Positions 53,277 to 63,064 of a stretch of DNA of 64,000 bases are shown here, one piece after another. The stretch is taken from positions 113,741 to 177,740 of the forward strand of contig JBOEGG010000006.1 in NCBI GenBank assembly GCA_050633285.1, given 5' to 3'. Under the pieces are notes generated by a model. It saw only the letters and a program-made list of their open reading frames with translations, ran no database searches and had not been told where the DNA came from. The stretch is from UBA1672 sp050633285. Its GTDB lineage: Bacteria > Pseudomonadota > Alphaproteobacteria > Micavibrionales > Micavibrionaceae. The translations under genes and the position numbers were made by a program. Positions within the stretch are counted from its first letter, which is position 1; every line of letters starts with the position of its first letter.

Positions 53277-53921
53277 TTACCAACGATATAGTTTTCTGCC
53301 AACCAGAGTTATTATAATACCCATTATTATATAAGGAAGAAGGTGATGCATACCTAGGTGCCCGATATTATCTGAAGCACAGCTAATACGCAGTGCAATG
53401 TACCCTATTCCACCAACAGCCAAAATATTCATAAAAGACAGAAGAATAGGCTGCACCGTATTACCACGCATAGATAAATAAAGAATGGCAATCGCGGGAA
53501 TCACACCGAATATAAGGGCTTCTCTTTGACAATTATGGAAGTGAAGCGCAGGCATTGCGTAGTTATCCATGACCATTTTCAAGCCAAAATGACAAAGAAA
53601 CACAAAGAAAAGTGTAATAGGAACAGAGATTATCCACTTCTGCCCTCTCATATCAGGAACACACATCCACAACGAACATAAAGCAGCAGCCAAAGACATT
53701 GTAAAGACGATTAAAATCTCAAAGATAAACAGAGGTTCAGCTATTTTTGTGATTATATCACCGCGTACGCCAAGAACCGCCACAGCAAACGAAACATACA
53801 AAACGGCAAAGACAATCCACGGTAACGCACGCTGTAACGGGTGCGCCAACACCTTCACCTCGGTTAATTCCTCGGATAAGGATGATATTAGACTGTCTGT
53901 ATTTTGGTTTTCGTTACTCAT
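53277..53921 (-). CDS. nrsF: NrsF-like (DUF1109) membrane anti-sigma factor
   Basis: A 214-residue protein with six predicted membrane helices (e.g. LPWIVFAVLYVSFAVAVLGV, FIFEILIVFTMSLAAALCSL, YIIMGIIITLVGRKL) and the DUF1109 pattern: an N-terminal cytosolic stretch LSEELTEVKVLAHPLQRALPW and conserved Cys and His (MPALHFHNCQREAL, CASDNIGHLGMHHLLP). In Caulobacter, NrsF holds ECF sigma factor SigF until metal or oxidant stress. The sigma gene overlaps or abuts this one upstream. Confidence 0.85.
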   Translation of the reverse strand: MSNENQNTDSLISSLSEELTEVKVLAHPLQRALPWIVFAVLYVSFAVAVLGVRGDIITKIAEPLFIFEILIVFTMSLAAALCSLWMCVPDMRGQKWIISVPITLFFVFLCHFGLKMVMDNYAMPALHFHNCQREALIFGVIPAIAILYLSMRGNTVQPILLSFMNILAVGGIGYIALRISCASDNIGHLGMHHLLPYIIMGIIITLVGRKLYRW

Positions 53922-53922
53922 A

Positions 53923-54486
53923 TCAACTCAAAAGGCCTTTTAACTTATTCGTACTGCGATGAACAGATACCTTTACCGCAGAGACACTCATCCCCATCTC
54001 TTCCGCAACTTCTTTAGCGCTGTATCCTTCGATTCTCATCATATGAAAAATTTTCTGTTGTTTTTCCGGTAAGGTCGCAATCGCGGCCTCTATATCTTTT
54101 AATTCGCCTGAAAGAGTACTATTGGTTACATTTGTCGAAAAAACTTCTGTATGAGCAAAAGTCTCTTCTTTTGTTTTTTTGCTTTTATAATGCTTTCTAA
54201 GGAAATCCGTTTTACGGAATTGAATAATTGTTGACAGCCACGGCTTAAAAGGTCGGTCAGGGCTGTATGATTTCAATGACTTATGCACTGAGATTAAGAC
54301 ATCCTGCACAACATCATCTACCCAATCAGGATTAGCTAAAGACCCTGAAACATAACCTTTAATATAAGGGACAATATCATTCAACAATGACCTATACGCT
54401 TTGCGATCACCAGACTGTGCCTCTGTGGCCCATAATGTCCAAAGCTCGTTTTTGGTTAATTCTTGTTCAGAAGAAACTTGCGTCAT
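53923..54486 (-). CDS. ECF-type sigma factor (SigF-like)
   Basis: A 187-residue sigma-70 family protein with region 2 (WVDDVVQDVLISVHKSLKSYSPDRPFKPWLSTI) and region 4 (LPEKQQKIFHMMRIEGYSAKEVAEEMGMSVSAVKVSVHRS). It lies directly before the NrsF-like gene (one base gap), so the pair is a sigma/anti-sigma module. The upstream region has a GTTAC...GTAAC palindrome (54506-54519) that could be a control site; whether it is an ECF promoter element is not clear. Confidence 0.92.
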   Translation of the reverse strand: MTQVSSEQELTKNELWTLWATEAQSGDRKAYRSLLNDIVPYIKGYVSGSLANPDWVDDVVQDVLISVHKSLKSYSPDRPFKPWLSTIIQFRKTDFLRKHYKSKKTKEETFAHTEVFSTNVTNSTLSGELKDIEAAIATLPEKQQKIFHMMRIEGYSAKEVAEEMGMSVSAVKVSVHRSTNKLKGLLS

Positions 54487-54571
54487 AATACCCTAAATCA
54501 AAATCAGTTACCTTTGTAACATAGTAAATCCGCTTTAGAAAGTGCTTCTCAATATATCAGCTTATATAATA

Positions 54572-57076
54572 TTAAGCCTCTAAAGAAGGATTATCCTCTT
54601 GAATAAGCTGCATAATAGTGTCCCGCACATGCTTCTGCATCTCCACAGGAATTTGACCGCCTTCATGATTTTCAACATTAAAAACATCCGTTGCTTTATG
54701 CCCTTGAGTTGTAACTGTGGCATGGCTCATCTTAAGCCCTAAATCATTAAAATTTTTGGCCAGAATATGAAGAAGATCCGGGCGATCACGCGCCACGACT
54801 TTTACCAATGTTGAGGTATCAGATAACGCATTTGAAAACTCTGCATCAGCCTCTATACCAAACACCTGATTTTTCCTTTTTGTGTCTGCATTTATATTTG
54901 TAATATTAAATTTTAATCTTTCATCAGCCTCAATAGCCTTCATAACAGCAGCCTGCACACCATCCTTGGCATACATATCAACCATTTCTCCTTGGTTACT
55001 TTGAACTAAAAAATGGTTTATCGCTTTTATATTACCGTTAGACACGGTAGTAACACGCGCGTTTAATACGTCACAGCGCGCTTGCGCAAGTGCCCCTGTA
55101 ATATTTTCCATCAAATATGGTTTATCGGGTGTTATCACAGTAATGAGAGTTGAGTTAGATAATTCATTGTCAGCAACACAAACATATGGCGTACCATCGA
55201 CATAATCCTCAGGCATTTGCGTTGAGGATTGTGTGTTGTAATTAGGCGTAAGCCCCAAAAGCCTCCCTTGTGCCTTTTCATACAAAGATTCAATCTTATA
55301 AACTGCGTGCTGTGATAAGCGTCCAGGCCCTAGGGCTAGAGAATCTGCGATTGTAAACATCATTAAGTTGTCGAGATGCTTTTTATCAGGAATAGTATCA
55401 ACGAAATTTTGTACAACAGCACTATCTTCCAGATCTTGATAACGTGCAGTATGCGATAATAAAAGGTGATTTTTACCAATCCATGATGCCATGCTTGACT
55501 GCTCATCTGACAAGCCTAAGCGTTTACCGACATTACCTATAAGTTCTTCATTATACAGGCTGTTATGCTCGGGCTTAGTAGATTTATGAACATCATGTAA
55601 CAGCAAAGCCACAGATAAAACTTCTTTATCTTCTTGAGAAACATTACCGGATAACCCACTGGCAATAGAAGCAAGGTTGCAATGCTCTTGCTTAATAATG
55701 CGTCCCAAATGCCCAACGGCCACGATACTATGCTCATCTACGGTATATGTGTGATGCGGATCAAAATGCGTCAGAGCACTAATCTCACCAAATTCAGGGA
55801 TCATTCTAGGCAGTACACCACGTATATTCATATATCGCAGCACGGTCTCACAATCTTCACTGGACAAGATATTCAACATTACACTATTGGCATCTTCATT
55901 ATCCGCCAGAGTATCAACCATATCCAAATTATGACAGATTTCACGTATAGCAGAGTGATGAAGACTGTTGCCTGTTTCCAAACGCTGTTGATAAATATTT
56001 AAAATATCCATCGGTTCTGAAATTTTGTCATCGGGGAAATGTATATACTCATCACTGAAATCACCGGGAGGTTTAATTCCGGCTTGCTCCGCCACATCCG
56101 AACAAACTATTTTTGCATAATAGGCAATATGACGTGTGTGATGAATATAATCACGCATAAACGACGTTGCATCATCATAGCCCATACGAGATGCAATTTC
56201 AGGCTGACGGTGTGATTCCATCCGGTCTTTCTCTTTGCCCTCAAGATCATGCAAATGACACCGCACAGTAAGCAGAAACTCATGCGCTTCTTGCGCGCGT
56301 TCTTCATCATAAATAGACATAAGGCCTCGGCCTGTGATATCGCACCCACCTGCGCCGCATTGCTCTTGCGCTACCCATTGTGCAGTTTGATATCCACGCA
56401 ATCCACCGTAACCCTTTTTTACGTCAGGCTCTAAAACCGTAAAACGCCCCCCATCCTTACCTGTATCACTTGGTGATCGCTCTCCATAAGCAGGAGTTTG
56501 TAGGCGTTTATCATATTCATCAAACTTCCCTGTAAAGAAGTTTACTTTATTAGATTCTGACTCAGAATGAATTGCCTGATCCAAACTCTCATAAAGTGCA
56601 GGATTTCCCCACCCTGAAAAACGCCTATCTATAAACTGTGTCCAGTTTTCCTGATCCTCTAGCATCATGTTAATGGCATAAGTCTGCCCCATTGGCCAAA
56701 CTTTCTCAGGGACAAACCCTGCATCCGTCAGCGCAGTGAAAAAGGGATTAAATGCATTCTCGTAAAATTCTTTGTCTATCTCTGCTTCCGTACCAATACC
56801 TGCACCTGTTTCAAGACTCTCATCAAGTAAAACAGTGAGATCTAAATCCGAATATGGACATACTTCATGTCGTCCATTTGACCCTGTATAAAGCAATGCC
56901 ACTTTGTCTTGGTAATCACCAAGTGTTGCACTGGCAATATCAGAGACATACCCATCAACCATAGAGCTTAATGTGCGTGTGAATTCATGAGCACTAAGAG
57001 TACCATCACGGAATTGAGACAAAAGCTCTTCACGCTCTTGCTTGATTTTTTTCTTTATTTCAAAAGGCTGTAACAC
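54572..57076 (-). CDS. glnD: PII uridylyltransferase / uridylyl-removing enzyme GlnD
   Basis: GlnD uridylylates PII proteins when nitrogen is low. The 834-residue protein contains the nucleotidyltransferase motif GSNGRHEVCPYSDLDLTVLL (usual GSxGRxEMxPxSDxDL), an HD domain (VDEHSIVAVGHLGRI, LLLHDVHKS, WIGKNHLLLSHTA, TIADSLALGPG) and two C-terminal ACT domains (STLITVITPDKPYLMENI, STLVKVVARDRPDLLHILA). It is somewhat shorter than E. coli GlnD, and Cys replaces Met or Ala in the nucleotide motif. It lies downstream of nusG but beyond that gene's terminator. Confidence 0.92.
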   Translation of the reverse strand: MLQPFEIKKKIKQEREELLSQFRDGTLSAHEFTRTLSSMVDGYVSDIASATLGDYQDKVALLYTGSNGRHEVCPYSDLDLTVLLDESLETGAGIGTEAEIDKEFYENAFNPFFTALTDAGFVPEKVWPMGQTYAINMMLEDQENWTQFIDRRFSGWGNPALYESLDQAIHSESESNKVNFFTGKFDEYDKRLQTPAYGERSPSDTGKDGGRFTVLEPDVKKGYGGLRGYQTAQWVAQEQCGAGGCDITGRGLMSIYDEERAQEAHEFLLTVRCHLHDLEGKEKDRMESHRQPEIASRMGYDDATSFMRDYIHHTRHIAYYAKIVCSDVAEQAGIKPPGDFSDEYIHFPDDKISEPMDILNIYQQRLETGNSLHHSAIREICHNLDMVDTLADNEDANSVMLNILSSEDCETVLRYMNIRGVLPRMIPEFGEISALTHFDPHHTYTVDEHSIVAVGHLGRIIKQEHCNLASIASGLSGNVSQEDKEVLSVALLLHDVHKSTKPEHNSLYNEELIGNVGKRLGLSDEQSSMASWIGKNHLLLSHTARYQDLEDSAVVQNFVDTIPDKKHLDNLMMFTIADSLALGPGRLSQHAVYKIESLYEKAQGRLLGLTPNYNTQSSTQMPEDYVDGTPYVCVADNELSNSTLITVITPDKPYLMENITGALAQARCDVLNARVTTVSNGNIKAINHFLVQSNQGEMVDMYAKDGVQAAVMKAIEADERLKFNITNINADTKRKNQVFGIEADAEFSNALSDTSTLVKVVARDRPDLLHILAKNFNDLGLKMSHATVTTQGHKATDVFNVENHEGGQIPVEMQKHVRDTIMQLIQEDNPSLEA

Positions 57077-57164
57077 TTTTCCCTGCCTGTTCAGCTTTAT
57101 TATTTTTGTTTGTCGTAATACATTACATAAAAAAAATCAAGTTTGATGCCATTATGCAAACATA

Positions 57165-57190
57165 AGAAAAGGCGAAGAAACCTTCGCCTT
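57165..57190 (-). terminator. Intrinsic terminator after nusG
   Basis: On the minus strand: a stem AAGGCGAAG/CTTCGCCTT of nine pairs with a four-base loop, then TTCTTATG. It lies 35 bases after the nusG stop. Confidence 0.88.
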
Positions 57191-57224
57191 AATTTAAATA
57201 CTTAATAGTTCATCACAAAAATCA

Positions 57225-57758
57225 CTAGGATTTTTCGACCTGACTATATTCCAGTTCAACTGGTGTAGAGCGACCAAAGATAGAGACAGAAACTTTAAGT
57301 TTTGCTTTTTCTTCATCAACTTCTTCTACAACACCGTTAAAGGAAGCGAATGGCCCTTCAATAACCTTAACCTCTTCACCAATATCATAAACAACAGATG
57401 GACGCGGACTATCAACACCCTCTTGTACTTGCTTAAGGATACGCTGTGCTTCTGTCTCACTCACCGCAACAGGACGTGTTCCTGATGCACCAAGGAATCC
57501 ACTCACTTTTGGTGTATCTTTAATCAAGTGCCATAAATTGTCATTCAAGTCTAATTTAGCAAGGACATATCCCGGATAGAACTTACGCTCCGTGCTGACA
57601 CGTTGACCACGCTTAACCTCAACAACTTCTTCCATAGGAACTAAAATTTCCTCGACACAATCTTCCAAACCTTGTTTTAGTGCCTTTTCCTTAATGGACT
57701 CAGCAACTTTATTCTCAAAACCAGAATAAACATGTAATACATACCAACGTTTAGCCAT
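57225..57758 (-). CDS. nusG: Transcription antitermination factor NusG
   Basis: NusG couples RNA polymerase and ribosome and works in rRNA antitermination. The protein (177 residues from ATG 57758, MAKRWYVLHVYSGFENKV) has the NGN domain and a C-terminal KOW domain (VKVIEGPFASFNGVVEEV). An earlier ATG at 57788 would add ten residues and is less typical. Unlike in most bacteria, the rplK-rplA genes do not follow; a terminator and glnD do. Confidence 0.96.
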   Translation of the reverse strand: MAKRWYVLHVYSGFENKVAESIKEKALKQGLEDCVEEILVPMEEVVEVKRGQRVSTERKFYPGYVLAKLDLNDNLWHLIKDTPKVSGFLGASGTRPVAVSETEAQRILKQVQEGVDSPRPSVVYDIGEEVKVIEGPFASFNGVVEEVDEEKAKLKVSVSIFGRSTPVELEYSQVEKS

Positions 57759-57805
57759 TCTACGAACCTTTCTATTCGAACCTGTCACTTCTTCTTAATT
57801 TGAGC

Positions 57806-58009
57806 TTATCCACCAAAGCCCATAATACTGCGTATTAGCAAAGCAATGCCTTGATCTGCAAAATATAAGAAGATAGAAGCGATGAACACCATAATAAAAA
57901 CAGAAATCATGCTAACGATCACTTCATGCTTTGAAGGCCATGTAACCTTCTTAGCTTCAACTTTAACTTCGTTAACAAACTGCACTGGACCTTTTTTTGC
58001 TTTAGCCAT
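57806..58009 (-). CDS. secE: Preprotein translocase subunit SecE
   Basis: A 67-residue single-span SecE: cytosolic FVNEVKVEAKKVTWPSKHEV (the conserved amphipathic region) followed by one membrane helix (SMISVFIMVFIASIFLYFAD). It ends 47 bases before the nusG ATG, the canonical secE-nusG pair. No tRNA-Trp precedes it in the 200 upstream bases. Confidence 0.94.
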   Translation of the reverse strand: MAKAKKGPVQFVNEVKVEAKKVTWPSKHEVIVSMISVFIMVFIASIFLYFADQGIALLIRSIMGFGG

Positions 58010-58211
58010 CTGCTTCTCTTTAATTTTAAATATCTAAGTTTGTCCCAAGCTTTGTGGCGCGACCCATTCGTCGCAAACATCAAAGTAAATTTTAAGGGAA
58101 TAAAGAATTAACTACACGAAACAAAACAGAATATCCAGAGAAAAATGTAAGAAGTTTCAGTATATTGAATAACTACTCTATATAAACACTTCTTATATTT
58201 ATAAAATTCCC

Positions 58212-59711
58212 CTACGCCGCTTCATCAGACCATTTCAAAACAGGTTTTCGCGCAGCCTTAACCTCATCTAACCTTCTACGAGGCGTACTTTGCGGATATG
58301 CATGGAACTCATCAACTTTGCCATCGCGTACATCTTGTGCAATATCCTTCATTGTAACAATAAAGCGATCAATCGCATCTTTGCTTTCCGTTTCTGTTGG
58401 TTCAATCAGCATAGTTCCCGGTAAAACCAAGGGGAAATAAACAGTCATTGGGTGATACCCACGCTCTACAAGGGCCTTAGCAATATCCAATGTCTCCACA
58501 CCATGCTCTTTTTGCCTTTTATCAGTTAACAAGCACTCATGCATACACGGCCCCTCATAAGGGACATGGTAATCATCTGAAAGCTTCGCAAGGATATAAT
58601 TTGCATTTAAAACAGCATCTTCCGAAACTTGTTTCAACCCATCTGCACCATGTGACATCATATAAGCAAGCGCACGTACATGCATCCCAAACTGCCCTTG
58701 AAACGCCTTCAATTGCCCAAGACTTTCTGATCTGTCATCTTGCGCCTGTAGAGAAAACCCATCCTCTATAGACCCAACTACAGTTGGTACAGGCATGTAA
58801 GGCGCCAATTCATCTGTACAACATATTGGCCCCGAACCTGGCCCACCACCGCCATGCGGTGTAGAAAATGTCTTATGAAGGTTAATATGCATAACATCGA
58901 CACCAAAGTCCGCAGGCTTAACTTTGCCCACAAGCGCATTAAAGTTCGCACCATCGCAATAAAAATAACCACCTGCTTCATGCAAGAGCTTCGAAATTTC
59001 TAAAATGTCACTCTCAAACAGCCCACATGTGTTGGGGTTTGTAACCATCATACCTGCGATATCTGCTCCATTTGGATCAGTCTTATATAATGCCTCCTTA
59101 AAGGCCTCTATACTTAGACGCCCAGTTTCCTTTGTCGGCATATTACGCACTTCAAATCCGCACATAACCGCAGTCGCAGGATTCGTCCCATGAGAAGAAT
59201 CGGGTGTTAAAACGATTTTACGCTGCTTCTGCCCTTTAAGCTCATGCGCACGTCTGATCGTCATCATACCTGCAAGTTCACCATGTGCACCTGCCGCAGG
59301 TGTTAAACACACACCCGGTAGCCCTGTAAGCTCCCCAAGCCAATCCTGTAGCTCACTCAGAACCTCCAACGCACCCTGCACAGTTGATACAGGCTGTAAC
59401 GGATGAATATGCGCAAAACCGCTTAACCGTGCTAATTTCTCGTTTAAACGTGGATTATGCTTCATTGTACAAGAGCCAAGCGGGAAAAAACCATGATCTA
59501 TAGAGTAATTCCATGTACTCAAACGTACAAAATGCCTAAGGACTTGTGGCTCACTCAATTGCGGCAAACCAATATTCTGACGTGCAGGAAGGCCAGTTCT
59601 ATTCACCCCACCTTTGGGCTTTGGCAAATCTACTCCCGGATGCTCACTATGCTCCTTTTCCCAAAGCACATTTTCCTCATAATGCAGCCCACGATTCTCG
59701 CTTAAATGCAT
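58212..59711 (-). CDS. gcvPB: Glycine dehydrogenase (decarboxylating) subunit 2 (GcvPB)
   Basis: One of two subunits of the split P-protein, the decarboxylating step of glycine cleavage. The 499-residue protein carries the pyridoxal-phosphate site HINLHKTFSTPHGGGGPGSG (Lys near residue 280) and PLGSCTMKHNPRLNE near the N-terminus. The partner gcvPA lies upstream in the same operon, separated by a gene of unknown function. Confidence 0.96.
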   Translation of the reverse strand: MHLSENRGLHYEENVLWEKEHSEHPGVDLPKPKGGVNRTGLPARQNIGLPQLSEPQVLRHFVRLSTWNYSIDHGFFPLGSCTMKHNPRLNEKLARLSGFAHIHPLQPVSTVQGALEVLSELQDWLGELTGLPGVCLTPAAGAHGELAGMMTIRRAHELKGQKQRKIVLTPDSSHGTNPATAVMCGFEVRNMPTKETGRLSIEAFKEALYKTDPNGADIAGMMVTNPNTCGLFESDILEISKLLHEAGGYFYCDGANFNALVGKVKPADFGVDVMHINLHKTFSTPHGGGGPGSGPICCTDELAPYMPVPTVVGSIEDGFSLQAQDDRSESLGQLKAFQGQFGMHVRALAYMMSHGADGLKQVSEDAVLNANYILAKLSDDYHVPYEGPCMHECLLTDKRQKEHGVETLDIAKALVERGYHPMTVYFPLVLPGTMLIEPTETESKDAIDRFIVTMKDIAQDVRDGKVDEFHAYPQSTPRRRLDEVKAARKPVLKWSDEAA

Positions 59712-59761
59712 ATTATTTCCCTACTCTTAATTTATTCAATATTTATATTAATGCCTTCAGA

Positions 59762-60136
59762 TCAGAAGCGTATGTTAGAATGCACACACTCAAATTCATT
59801 TTTGTTCCACTCAATGGCTCTTTCTCGTGTCTGCACTTCCAAACGTCCGGAAATACGATCTAAGAACACTTTAGTTTCTCCGCTTCGATGTTTCCAACGT
59901 GCTGTAATTGCTGTCTCATTAAAAATCTTAACACTCTTTGGGTCTATCGCTTCACCAGCCATAATAATTGAGCGTCGCTCCTCATCAATTAAAAAACTAA
60001 TTGTTGACCAGTCATTTTGACACTTAATAGCAGTACGAGGGTTCGGCAAAAACTTTAGATAAAAGAAAGCAAATCCACTAAAAACAATAATTAACGATAT
60101 GGACGTAAACATTAAAATAACACTATTTAATCTCAT
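59762..60136 (-). CDS. Unknown membrane protein inside the glycine cleavage operon
   Basis: A 124-residue protein with one N-terminal membrane helix (about residues 7-28, ILMFTSISLIIVFSGFAFFYL) and a small soluble domain (EERRSIIMAGEAIDPKSVKIFNE, LDRISGRLEVQTRERAIEW). It lies between gcvPA and gcvPB with 31 and 50 base gaps. It is not a known glycine-cleavage component and I do not recognise it. A role in the operon is possible but unproven. Confidence 0.7.
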   Translation of the reverse strand: MRLNSVILMFTSISLIIVFSGFAFFYLKFLPNPRTAIKCQNDWSTISFLIDEERRSIIMAGEAIDPKSVKIFNETAITARWKHRSGETKVFLDRISGRLEVQTRERAIEWNKNEFECVHSNIRF

Positions 60137-60167
60137 TTAACTCTTCCCTTCGCAAACACAAATGTTT

Positions 60168-61445
60168 TTATAAAATTTCAGATAAAATACGAACAAATTC
60201 CTCAATGTCGTCCTCTGACGTCATTTCGGTCGCAGTAACAAGCATCCTATTACCACCAAGGTCATACCCGCCTATAATACCGCATGTTATAAGGTCTTCT
60301 ATAACCTCGGATGCTTGCTTCGGTAATTCTATAACAAATTCATTAAAGAAACTTTCATTCTCAACCTTAACATCTCCAACATCACCCAACGCGTCAGCCA
60401 GACGACAAGCTGCCTCATGGTTAAGAACAGCAAGACGTTTAAATCCATCTTCACCAAGCAAACTCATATGAACGGTAAAAGCAAGCGCGCACAGTCCTTG
60501 ATTTGTACAAATGTTAGATGTTGCTTTATCACGACGAATATGCTGCTCACGCGTTGAAAGGGTAAGTACAAAGCCCCTCTTCCCATCCGCATCCTCTGTC
60601 ATACCACAAAGACGCCCAGGCATCTGCCGCAGATATTTCTCCTTACAAGAGAAGAACCCTAAATGCGGCCCACCATAGCTCATAGGCAACCCAATACTCT
60701 GCGCCTCTCCACATACGATATCTGCAAGTGACGGTGCCTCGACCAATCCTAATGAGACAATTTCATTGATAACGACAATCAGAAGAGCGCCGCTATCATC
60801 ACAAACTTTTCTCCACTTATTATAACTATGCGGCGTACCAAAAAAATCGGGAGACTGCACAATCACACAGGCTGTCTGTTCATCAGCATCACCCTCAGAT
60901 ATCTCACGATCCCCCAAATTCCCCATATAACTCTGCAATACAGATTTATAATGAGGGTGCAATTCTGTTCCCAAAACAATTTTTTTACGCTTCGTAATAC
61001 GCATAGCCATTAAAGCAGCTTCAACCGTCGCCGTTGACCCATCATATAAAGAAGCATTAGCAATATCTTGCCCTGTCAGTTGGGCAATAAATGTTTGATA
61101 TTCGAATATAGCCTGTAATGTACCTTGCGCAATTTCCGGCTGATAAGGGGTGTAAGCCGTTAAAAACTCACTACGCTGTATAACGTGATCTACCGTTGCG
61201 GGTATATGGTGATAATACGTCCCTGCTCCCAAAAAGAAAGGAGCCTCTGCTGCAGAAATATTTTTCCCAGCTTTGCCTATAAAGTTACGTTCGACTTCAA
61301 GCTCACCCTGATGATCGGGTAAATCGAAACCATTCTCTGCAAAAGCAGAAGCAGGAATGTCAGCATATAAGTCATCCACTTTATCAACGCCTACAGCCTT
61401 CAACATTTCTTGACGCGCATTTTGCGTTTGCGGTAAGTATCTCAT
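60168..61445 (-). CDS. gcvPA: Glycine dehydrogenase (decarboxylating) subunit 1 (GcvPA)
   Basis: The second subunit of the split P-protein, 425 residues: MRYLPQTQNARQEMLKAVGV, FLGAGTYYHHIPATVDHVIQRSEFLTAYTPYQPEIAQG and the C-terminal DLGGNRMLVTATEMTSEDDI. It forms the active dimer with GcvPB. It follows gcvH by 41 bases. Confidence 0.96.
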   Translation of the reverse strand: MRYLPQTQNARQEMLKAVGVDKVDDLYADIPASAFAENGFDLPDHQGELEVERNFIGKAGKNISAAEAPFFLGAGTYYHHIPATVDHVIQRSEFLTAYTPYQPEIAQGTLQAIFEYQTFIAQLTGQDIANASLYDGSTATVEAALMAMRITKRKKIVLGTELHPHYKSVLQSYMGNLGDREISEGDADEQTACVIVQSPDFFGTPHSYNKWRKVCDDSGALLIVVINEIVSLGLVEAPSLADIVCGEAQSIGLPMSYGGPHLGFFSCKEKYLRQMPGRLCGMTEDADGKRGFVLTLSTREQHIRRDKATSNICTNQGLCALAFTVHMSLLGEDGFKRLAVLNHEAACRLADALGDVGDVKVENESFFNEFVIELPKQASEVIEDLITCGIIGGYDLGGNRMLVTATEMTSEDDIEEFVRILSEIL

Positions 61446-61486
61446 AAAAATATCTTCTTTTTGTTCGTAGAACTATAAAATATACG

Positions 61487-61864
61487 CTAATCAATCTCTT
61501 TTAAATACGCATCATAGGCCGTTTGATCCATTAATCCCTCAAGATCGGAACTTCCCCCAATTTTTACTTTCACAATCCAGCCATTATCATTCACAGGCTG
61601 TGCAATAAGTTCAAAATCATCCGCCATGGCATCATTCGTCTCAACGATTTCACCCGCTACAGGAGAATAAACTTCGGCCGCAGTTTTCACAGATTCAACA
61701 ACCGCCACATCATCCCCTTGTGATACAGTCTTGCCAACATCCGGTAGCTCAACAAACACCAAATCACCTAAAGCATCCTGCGCATGTTTTGAAATTCCGA
61801 CATGAACAATATCACCATCCACATAAACGACTTCATGATCCTTTGTATATTTTAAATCCGCCAT
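61487..61864 (-). CDS. gcvH: Glycine cleavage system H protein
   Basis: A 125-residue lipoyl carrier that shuttles the aminomethyl group between P, T and L proteins. The lipoylated Lys60 is in VAVVESVKTAAEVYSP. Full-length, in the order gcvT-gcvH-gcvPA. Confidence 0.97.
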   Translation of the reverse strand: MADLKYTKDHEVVYVDGDIVHVGISKHAQDALGDLVFVELPDVGKTVSQGDDVAVVESVKTAAEVYSPVAGEIVETNDAMADDFELIAQPVNDNGWIVKVKIGGSSDLEGLMDQTAYDAYLKEID

Positions 61865-61880
61865 ACTAACTTAACTCCTA

Positions 61881-62990
61881 TTACGACTTAATTTTCATTG
61901 ATTTTGTTTTTGCAGCAATAAAGGGCATATCTGCAATTTCTGCATCAATATTACGCCCCCTAACATTAACAAACACCTTTGTTCCTGCAACAGCATATTC
62001 CATAGGTACATACCCCTGCCCAATTGCCGCACCAAGTGTTGGAGAAAACCCACCACTTGTCAAAGTCCCTATAACATCATCATCTGGACTTCTTATCTCC
62101 GAACCTTCACGTGCGATCCCCTTACCCATTAATCGCAATCCAACACGTTTTTTAGAGGCCTCTACCTTATGCGGCAACACAATATCTGCGCCAATAAAAC
62201 TCTGATTTTTCTTACCCATCACCCAAGTTAAATCCCCCTCTACAGGTGATGTTTTATCATCTATATCATGTCCATAGAGGCAATACCCCATATCCAACCG
62301 TAAAGAATCACGTGCAGCCAAACCGATCGGCTTTACTTGCCCATGACCAACCAACGCTTCCCAAACGTTCAAAGCATGATCGTTATGAACACTGATCTCA
62401 AATCCATCCTCACCTGTATATCCCAGACGACTTATAGAGACTTTAATATCCCCTAAACTCACATCAGTTTTAATAAACATATAGGGAAGCTTAGAAAGAT
62501 CAAGAGCCCATAAATCAGATATAACGCGTTCACTCGCATCACCCTGTAACGCAATCAGGCTATATTCCTCCATATAGGTCATGGATATACCATCGGGCAA
62601 ATGTGATTTGATCCATGCGATATCTTTATCCTTACAACCGGCATTCAGAACGATAAAAAATTTATCATCGGTCAAACGGGTAATAATCAAATCATCAACA
62701 ATCCCACCTGTTTTATTTGTTAAAACAGTATATTGCGCTCGCCCATGTTTTTTTAATGAAAAAGAAGATGGTGTTATTTTTTCTAAAAACTCTGCACACC
62801 CAGAGCCTTCAAGAATGATTTGCCCCATATGTGAAACATCAAAAATACCGGCCTGCCCGTCCCCACGAACCCATTCATGCTCTTGCTTAACACCCAAATC
62901 ATAATAAAGAGGCATATCATATCCCGCAAATCCGCCCATTTTTGCAGATAACGACAAATGTGATGAATGTAGTTTCGTATTTTTAAGCAT
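61881..62990 (-). CDS. gcvT: Aminomethyltransferase (T protein) of the glycine cleavage system
   Basis: GcvT transfers the methylene group to tetrahydrofolate and releases ammonia. The 369-residue protein has GIFDVSHMGQI, LGYTGEDGFEI and PIGLAARDSLRLDMGYCLYGHDID, typical of the family. It is the first gene of the leftward gcv operon. The 74 bases before it show no glycine riboswitch fold. Confidence 0.96.
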   Translation of the reverse strand: MLKNTKLHSSHLSLSAKMGGFAGYDMPLYYDLGVKQEHEWVRGDGQAGIFDVSHMGQIILEGSGCAEFLEKITPSSFSLKKHGRAQYTVLTNKTGGIVDDLIITRLTDDKFFIVLNAGCKDKDIAWIKSHLPDGISMTYMEEYSLIALQGDASERVISDLWALDLSKLPYMFIKTDVSLGDIKVSISRLGYTGEDGFEISVHNDHALNVWEALVGHGQVKPIGLAARDSLRLDMGYCLYGHDIDDKTSPVEGDLTWVMGKKNQSFIGADIVLPHKVEASKKRVGLRLMGKGIAREGSEIRSPDDDVIGTLTSGGFSPTLGAAIGQGYVPMEYAVAGTKVFVNVRGRNIDAEIADMPFIAAKTKSMKIKS

Positions 62991-63064
62991 AATGTTTTCT
63001 CCAAGCCATTAAACACCACATCATATAGATAAAAATCTATAAAATAAATCGGGTTAGAATATAA

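Noticed and set aside
58010..58211. Possible tRNA-Trp before secE
   Set aside because: No cloverleaf is present; only a short GCGAC/GTCGC hairpin is seen.
62991..63064. Possible glycine riboswitch before gcvT
   Set aside because: Only 74 bases are available and none of the tandem aptamer features can be found.
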